Position numbers and translations under genes: made by a program. Shown here piece by piece: positions 59,210 through 64,000 of a DNA stretch of 64,000 nucleotides. The notes under the pieces are model-generated. The model had not been told where the DNA came from and did no database searches. It worked only from the letters and a program-made list of their open reading frames with translations. Positions within the stretch are counted from its first letter, which is position 1. Each line of letters opens with the position of its first letter. This DNA comes from Isoperla grammatica (lineage: Eukaryota > Arthropoda > Insecta > Plecoptera > Perlodidae): assembly GCA_945910005.1 (NCBI GenBank), contig OX246744.1, positions 44,574,965-44,638,964 of the forward strand, read 5' to 3'.

Positions 59210-59460
59210 CTGCAATCAAAATAAAGTTTTAATTATATGTCGTAACTCATAATATATTGATTGCGAGAGGTGGCTTATTCCAAATTATTAGTGCCGTTCA
59301 TCATTACTTCCAAAACTTTATTATTTTTTCTCTATTTAGCTGACACTGATGTGTCAATATATGCGTTTAATTGTATTTTCTAAAGAATCTTCACAGATTT
59401 TTCTTCTTGAACGTAAAAATTATCCAAGTAAATTGAAATATTTTTTTTCATTCAGCTTAC

Positions 59461-59568
59461 CTGGTTCTGCTTGCGGGAGTACCACTCGCTGGTGGGTGAC
59501 ACTTCACGGGGTGAGGTGGTCGGCAGTACCGCTGCTGCAGTATAGCCTCGTAGTTCGCGTCCTCTCCT
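59461..59568 (-). other. Exon cassette copy 1 (108 bp)
   Basis: On the minus strand TTTTCTTCTATTAG|AGGAGAGGACGCG opens it and AGAACCAG|GTAAGCTG closes it. It is one of four tandem copies that keep both splice signals. Relative to copy 2 it is 2 bp longer, so their frames differ. Confidence 0.5.
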
Positions 59569-60018
59569 CTAATAGAAGAAAATACGAGGGAAAATATTAG
59601 TGTTTTGACTTCCGTCAAGTTGAGCACAAAGTCTAGATGTAGCAACTATAAAATTAACAGCCATTAAAGAAATATGCTTCTCTGCTCAACTTTTATGGAC
59701 TATGTATCTTTATCTACACCTAGACATACATATAAATAATTGTTTATACAATTTTTATGATGTATCACTATCAGATGCAGTTGGGTACTTTTCCTGAAAA
59801 CAGTTATTACCGTAATTATTTGAACAAAAACGCATCATCTGCTAATGATGACGATATAAATGCTTATTAAATACTACTGTACATAGTTTGACTGTCTGGT
59901 AATCTTATCATTAATATATTTGTGTATTTTTGTTTTTTAAAGTAGATATCTTCTATAGGCTATATAATCCTTTTGTATCTACATTATAAGAGTGTCCTTT
60001 ACAACACCATCAGCTTAC

Positions 60019-60124
60019 CTGGTTCTGCTTGCGGGAGTACCACTCGCTGGTGGGTGACACTTCACGAGGTGAGGTGGTCGGCAGTACCGTTGCTGCAGTA
60101 GTCTCGTAGTTCGCGTCCTCTCCT
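60019..60124 (-). other. Exon cassette copy 2 (106 bp)
   Basis: Same splice contexts as copy 1. The open frame reads EDANYETTAATVLPTTSPRE and continues WYSRKQNQ up to the donor. About 555 bp of flanking intron is also shared with copy 1, so the duplication unit is larger than the exon. Confidence 0.5.
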
Positions 60125-60610
60125 CTAATAGAAGAAAATACGAGGGAAAATATTAGTGTTTTGACTTCCGTCAAGTTGAGCACAAAGTCTAGATGTAGCA
60201 ACTATAAAATTAACAGCCATTAAAGAAATATACTTCTCTGCTCAACTTTTATGGACTATGTATCTTTATCTACACCTAGACATACATATAAATAATTGTT
60301 TATACAATTTTTATGATGTATCACTATCAGATGCAGTTTGGTACTTTTTCTGAAAACAGTTATTACATTTTTTTTTACCATACATATTGTTAAAGAAACT
60401 GTTGACTGACGATTTGATCAAAAATGGATCATCTGCTTATGATCACGATGTAAATGCTTATTAAATACTACTGTATATTGTTTGACTGTCTGGTAATCTT
60501 ATCATTAATACATTTGTGTATTTTCGTTTTGAAAAGTAGCTATCTTCTATAGACTACATAATCTTTTTGTGTCTACATTATAAGGGTCCTACACAACACC
60601 ATCAGCTTAC

Positions 60611-60707
60611 CTGGTTCTGCTTGCGGGAGTACCACTCGCTGGTGGAAGAACTTCACGGGGTGAGGTGGTCGGCAGTACCGGTAGCCTCGTAGTTCACGTC
60701 TTCTCCT
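60611..60707 (-). other. Exon cassette copy 3 (97 bp)
   Basis: The donor AACCAG|GTAAGCTG is retained. The acceptor lies in CTATTAGGCCTAG|AGGAG, where a GGCCTAG insertion has added a second possible AG. A 9-bp deletion relative to copy 2 is visible in the GCAGCAACG region. Confidence 0.45.
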
Positions 60708-60839
60708 CTAGGCCTAATAGAAGAGAATATAGTGTTGAGCACAAAGCCAGTACGTAGCAACTATACTAAAGAAATATGCTTCTCTGTTCAATTGTTATGG
60801 ACTATGTACCTTTACCTACACCTAGACATACATACATAT

Positions 60840-61008
60840 TTTATTTTATTGATATTATTAATTATATAGTTAAGCCTAATTGATTATACCTACACCAAGA
60901 CCATTACATTAGATTTAGAGGTTAAATGGAAGAGCAAACTATGTTTGAATCTCGCCTTTTTTGTAAATGAGTTGTAACTGCTTTTTTTACAAATAAAGAT
61001 TATTATTA
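60840..61008 (+). mobile_element. 5'-truncated retroelement tail inside cassette 3's intron
   Basis: About 165 bp not present in the homologous introns of copies 1 and 2. It ends TTTACAAATAAAGATTATTATT, a LINE-type 3' end. Confidence 0.6.
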
Positions 61009-61415
61009 TTTTCATGATTTATCACTATCAGATACAGTTTGGTACTTTTTCTGAAAACATTCTACCATGCATATTGTTAAATACGAAACTGTTGACTGAC
61101 GATTTGAACAAAAATGGATCATCTGCTTATGATCACGCTATAAATGTTTATTAAATACTACTGTATATTATTTGAATCTCTGATAATCTTATCATTAATA
61201 TATTTGTGTATTTTTGTTTTTTAAAGTAGATATCTTCTATAGACTATATAATCTTTTTGTATCTACACTAGGAAAACGCTCTGTTTGACGCGTTGATAAG
61301 CAAGCGCGTCAATATCTACGAACTTTCTGGCGAAAAGCTTTCAATGCTAATACGAACAACAATTAACAACAATTCAAGAATGCGCATTGCAAAAATTGTT
61401 CTTATTTCCATGGCT

Positions 61416-62580
61416 CAGTGGCGTAACTACCGCCCCCGCAGCCCCCGCGGCCGCGGGGGGGCCCGGGGGTTTCAGGGGCCCGCAAGGGCCCCTGATAGTG
61501 TGTGGTTTTTGGTAAGACTTTGTTGCCATGCAATTAACTAATCTATTTTGAATACGTCCCTGTGTCACGTGTCACAAAAAAAATTGTAAACAAAAAACGG
61601 AACAACGAGTGCTAATCACATATTTCTTGGAAACTTCCTCATCCCAGGGTGTGGTTTCCGTGAAGGGGAGCTGCTTTGTGCTAAATGCACTGCTGTTTTA
61701 ATGTGTAGCTCCACTCTGTGAGAAAATAAGTTTTTCCGTATTTAGCAATTTCAAAGCAAACCCCAATCATAGGGATGCCCACCAAAATGTTGACCACAAG
61801 TTAGTTGACATTGACAAGCGAGTGAAAAGACAAGATAATTGTTTGGTTGCTTTGAATGATCTTTTCCTTGAGTGACGAAGAATCCGTCGCTCGCCAGCGG
61901 TATCGCGCTAACTTTCTCGGTGAAGGGTCGTGGAATTTTTTTGACTTTCGCGCGTGTAAAACTGTTTTTATATTTAGCGTTGCAATTTGTGTTTATAGTA
62001 ACTATGTGGTTTTAGTATAAAATTGTAAATATGTGTTTGTGCCGTGCTGTGTAACTTGTGTTTTGTGTACTATAAGGAGCAGTTCAGTGTAAGAATAACG
62101 ATGCGATGAGTTATCGGAGTGAAAGTGGTTGTGCGAAAAGAAAAAAGAAGTTGGAAAGAGAAAAGAAAATAAAAAAACTGCCAAAGATCAATTCCTATTT
62201 TTCAACATCTTCTAACGTACAAACAAATGAAATTGACATTTCGGAAGTAAACAAAACTGTTAGTTACCCGTGTTGTTCTCACCCCATCTCAGTAAGTGAC
62301 CATAATCAGACTTCTGAGCCGGTTACGCTCGATAATAAAGTTCAATATCCTACAGACAGGGCTAATTTTCCTACTAATATTCTAGACTCTAACACAAAAC
62401 GTTTGATTATTAAACATGGATCTTGCAGACCCAAAAATATATCTTTTCCACGCTACAAAGATAGTGAGAGGCGATGTTTTTCAGATTACACATAGAAAAA
62501 TATGTTTCCAGGATCCGGGTACCCGGGTAATATGAGAGCTGGAACCGGTTCCGAATTTTATTACCCGATGTCATCCCTAG
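61416..62580 (+). mobile_element. hAT-derived fragments inside Helitron-like copy C
   Basis: The left end CAGTGGCGTAACTAC is a typical hAT terminus, followed by a GC-rich palindromic stretch (61430-61495) and an N-terminal transposase-like frame. The right end, GATGTCATCCCTAG, belongs to a different terminus type, and no matching right TIR or TSD is seen. At least two elements or a deletion are involved. Confidence 0.55.
62106..62495 (+). pseudogene. Truncated hAT transposase N-terminus (TTF/ZMYM-type)
   Basis: The 129-codon frame starts MSYRSESGCAKRKKKLEREK, a basic lead, then KLPKINSYF. Near the end is the TTF-type segment (YPTDRANF, RLIIKHGSCRP, FPRYKDSERRCFSDY) that normally precedes the dimerisation and catalytic domains of hAT transposases. 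The frame stops directly after it, and no catalytic domain follows, so this is a fragment. Confidence 0.6.
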
Positions 62581-62627
62581 TGGAGACGCTTGCTTAATTA
62601 TAAGTGTCCTTAACACAATCAGCTTAC

Positions 62628-62700
62628 CTGGTTCTGCTTGCGGGAGTACACTTTACGAGGTGAGGTGGAAGGCAGTAGCTCGTAGTTCTCATCTTCTCAG
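62628..62700 (-). other. Exon cassette copy 4 (73 bp)
   Basis: Donor AACCAG|GTAAGCTG and acceptor CTCTTTTAG|CTGAGAAG on the minus strand. It is shortened by deletion between CTCGT and GTACTCC. It is separated from copy 3 by the Helitron-like insertion; without that the spacing would be about 0.7 kb. Confidence 0.45.
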
Positions 62701-62838
62701 CTAAAAGAGAAAAATACAAGAGAACTTTTTAATGTTTTTTACTTCCTTGAGCACGAAGTCAGTAGCCATAAATGCTTGCGTCTACTCTATTACTAAACTT
62801 GGCTTTCGGGTATAGCCGCGTCGATTGTTGCTTAAAAG

Positions 62839-62880
62839 CTGACGTTTCGGGCAGGTTACACTACCCATCTTCAGAGCTAA
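62839..62880 (-). ncRNA. Type I hammerhead ribozyme motif of the Penelope-like element
   Basis: Read on the minus strand: stem I strand TTAGCT, core CTGAAGA (fits CUGANGA), stem II GGG...CCC, core GAAAC, then GTC (cleavage side) followed by AGCTTTT pairing back to AGCT. The very short stem III (GAAAC-GTC) is the form described for Penelope-like elements. Self-cleavage would release the RNA 5' end in or near a long-terminal-repeat-like unit. Confidence 0.75.
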
Positions 62881-62944
62881 GACCTGAAGAAGTCACAGAA
62901 TGAAACCTACTCGGTCCAGCTTCACTCCGTGACTGCGACAAGCC

Positions 62945-64000
62945 CTATTGTTTCCCGCGTATCGTTCTCCTCCGTGAGCCACCCAGCGCCTGTTCTACCG
63001 GTTCAACTCCGTCGTTATCTCCTGACGTCATCTCAGATAGCGCTCGCCGTGTTTCCCGCGCGTTGTTGATGCGATGTATAGTCGGTCTCCAAATGCGGCT
63101 CAACTTCAGTCCATCGTCCCGATTGAAATTATTTGGGTGCTTTTCAATTTCAATAGCTTCCCGGACCAGACGGGACCGAAAATGCGTTGTTACAGCTAAA
63201 GCTCTTGTTTCTTCGAAATTAATGCGGTGACCTTCATTGAAGCTATGTTCTGCTATTGCCGACTTATCTATGTGGCCCAGTTTTGTGTGGCTAATGTGTT
63301 CTTTCAATCTCGTTGAAATTGAACGCCCTGTCTGGCCTATGTACACTTTATCGCACGCGCCACACGGGATCTGGTACACACCCGACGTGTTCAGAGGCGG
63401 AAGTTTATCCTTGGCTTGAATGAGCATAGTTGAAATCTTCCTGTCTGCTGAGAAAATTGTCTTAATCTGGTATTTACGTAACAACCTCCCAATACGGTCT
63501 GTTACATTTTCCACATAGGGTAAGAAGGCCTGGGCAACAGCTCCTCGTCCTTCTACCTCCGACGGTTTTGAGGTCTTTGACACATTATTCACGCGTAAAG
63601 TTTGAGCTATAGCCCTATGCGCATATCCATTTTGTAACAACGATGTTTTAATTGTTTTATGTTCTGAGCTCAGGTGTTTAGCATCCGAAATCCTATACGC
63701 CCTAGTAGCTAGCGTGTTGAGCACAGCGCGTATTTGAGCTGGATGGTGGTGTGAGTCAGCATGCAGATATCGACCTGTGTGGGTTGCTTTCCTATACACC
63801 GAGTGTCCCAACGTTCCATCTTCATATCTCGTGACCAATACATCGAGAAAGGGTAATTTACCATCGCTCTCCACCTCCATAGTGAAAGTTATACTGTCAT
63901 TTAAGCTGTTTAAGAATAACAGAAATTCATTTAGCTTTCCCATGCCATGGGGGCAAACCACGAAAGTGTCGTCCACGTACCTAAACCAATGAGTCGGTGC
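62945..64000 (-). CDS. Penelope-like polyprotein, C-terminal part (RT and GIY-YIG endonuclease)
   Basis: The frame is open from the right edge of the window to a stop at 62945, at least 351 residues with no start in view. It begins in the RT active site (HWFRYVDDTFVV) and continues with thumb sequence typical of Penelope-like RTs (GKLPFLDVLV, YRKATHTGRYLH). The endonuclease is GIY-YIG: GVYQIPC...VYIGQTGR about 200-218 residues after YVDD, with a CGAC pair inside the motif as in animal Penelope elements, then R223, H227 and a conserved Glu near 273-276 followed by NNFNRDDG. There are no stops or frameshifts over the visible 1 kb, so this copy could be young. Confidence 0.92.
   Translation of the reverse strand, partial: APTHWFRYVDDTFVVCPHGMGKLNEFLLFLNSLNDSITFTMEVESDGKLPFLDVLVTRYEDGTLGHSVYRKATHTGRYLHADSHHHPAQIRAVLNTLATRAYRISDAKHLSSEHKTIKTSLLQNGYAHRAIAQTLRVNNVSKTSKPSEVEGRGAVAQAFLPYVENVTDRIGRLLRKYQIKTIFSADRKISTMLIQAKDKLPPLNTSGVYQIPCGACDKVYIGQTGRSISTRLKEHISHTKLGHIDKSAIAEHSFNEGHRINFEETRALAVTTHFRSRLVREAIEIEKHPNNFNRDDGLKLSRIWRPTIHRINNARETRRALSEMTSGDNDGVEPVEQALGGSRRRTIRGKQ

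Larger units (their letters stand above)
61268..62597 (-). mobile_element. Helitron-like element, copy C, with internal hAT-derived sequence
   Basis: Terminal CTAGGAAAACGCTCTGTTTG matches copy B, and GGAGACGCTTGCTTAA forms the other end. The sister introns (TCTACATTATAAG near 59980 and 60572) show the empty site. The element lies exactly between TCTACA and TTATAAG with no duplication, as expected for Helitron insertion between A and T. Its interior after 61415 is replaced by hAT-type sequence. Confidence 0.8.
62790..64000 (-). mobile_element. Penelope-like element, 3' part, running off the window
   Basis: It contains the C-terminal RT and GIY-YIG frame and, downstream of its stop, a hammerhead-ribozyme-like sequence as found in Penelope-like elements. 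It is inserted in intron sequence of the cassette array, with the junction near 62790, after GCACGAAGTCAGTAG. Confidence 0.88.

Overview
This window looks like metazoan nuclear DNA that is almost entirely repeat-derived. It is AT-rich and carries long (AAT)n tails, GT/AG splice signals, non-LTR and LTR retrotransposon pieces, hAT, piggyBac-type and FLYWCH elements, Helitron-like elements, and a Penelope-like element with a hammerhead ribozyme. Scattered TAGGCC palindromes and this mix of families suggest a marine invertebrate, possibly an echinoderm or a related deuterostome; that placement is inference. I recognise no conserved host protein-coding gene. The only host-gene candidates are short splice-bounded exons.

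Layout. 1.76-7.0 kb: a DNA transposon with ~1 kb terminal inverted repeats (TIRs), encoding a FEN/XPG-like nuclease with a Cys-rich tail. Its left TIR is split by a smaller FLYWCH-encoding element whose ends are GTCCA-type 14-16 bp arrays. 7.8-8.2 kb: an element made almost wholly of CACTTTCG-type ~15-bp repeats; a second such array lies at 23.9-24.3 kb. 9.9-10.9 kb: a hAT MITE and a foldback element. 11.4-19.2 kb: three ~350-bp tandem units, with a 6.8-kb L1/Tx1-like LINE inserted after the second (12-bp target-site duplication, TSD). 19.2-21.75 kb: a 5'-truncated LINE with a restriction-like endonuclease, broken by a MITE. 24.3-27.8 kb: a 5'-truncated Ty3/Gypsy element whose frame is broken only by stop codons. 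28.0-31.7 kb: an APE-type LINE with a SINE-like insertion and a 139-bp duplication of its catalytic motif. 31.7-33.8 kb: a minus-strand LINE tail holding two nested hAT elements, each with a perfect 8-bp TSD.

34-37.4 kb has splice-bounded exons that could form a small plus-strand transcript with a 96-codon ORF. 38.3-40.5 kb is a two-monomer satellite. 41-51.3 kb is mostly anonymous, with candidate exons and two Helitron-like copies (43.6 and 46.3 kb). 52.2-54.9 kb is a three-layer transposon nest next to an unoccupied copy of its middle layer. 55.0-62.7 kb looks like a minus-strand transcription unit: a terminal exon, an upstream exon, a 3.1-kb minisatellite exon, and four tandemly duplicated exon cassettes invaded by a Helitron-like element, a hAT fragment and a Penelope-like element that runs off the right edge.

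The paralogous copies inside the window act as natural empty sites. They date and delimit several insertions directly from sequence, and this is the strongest evidence in the window.
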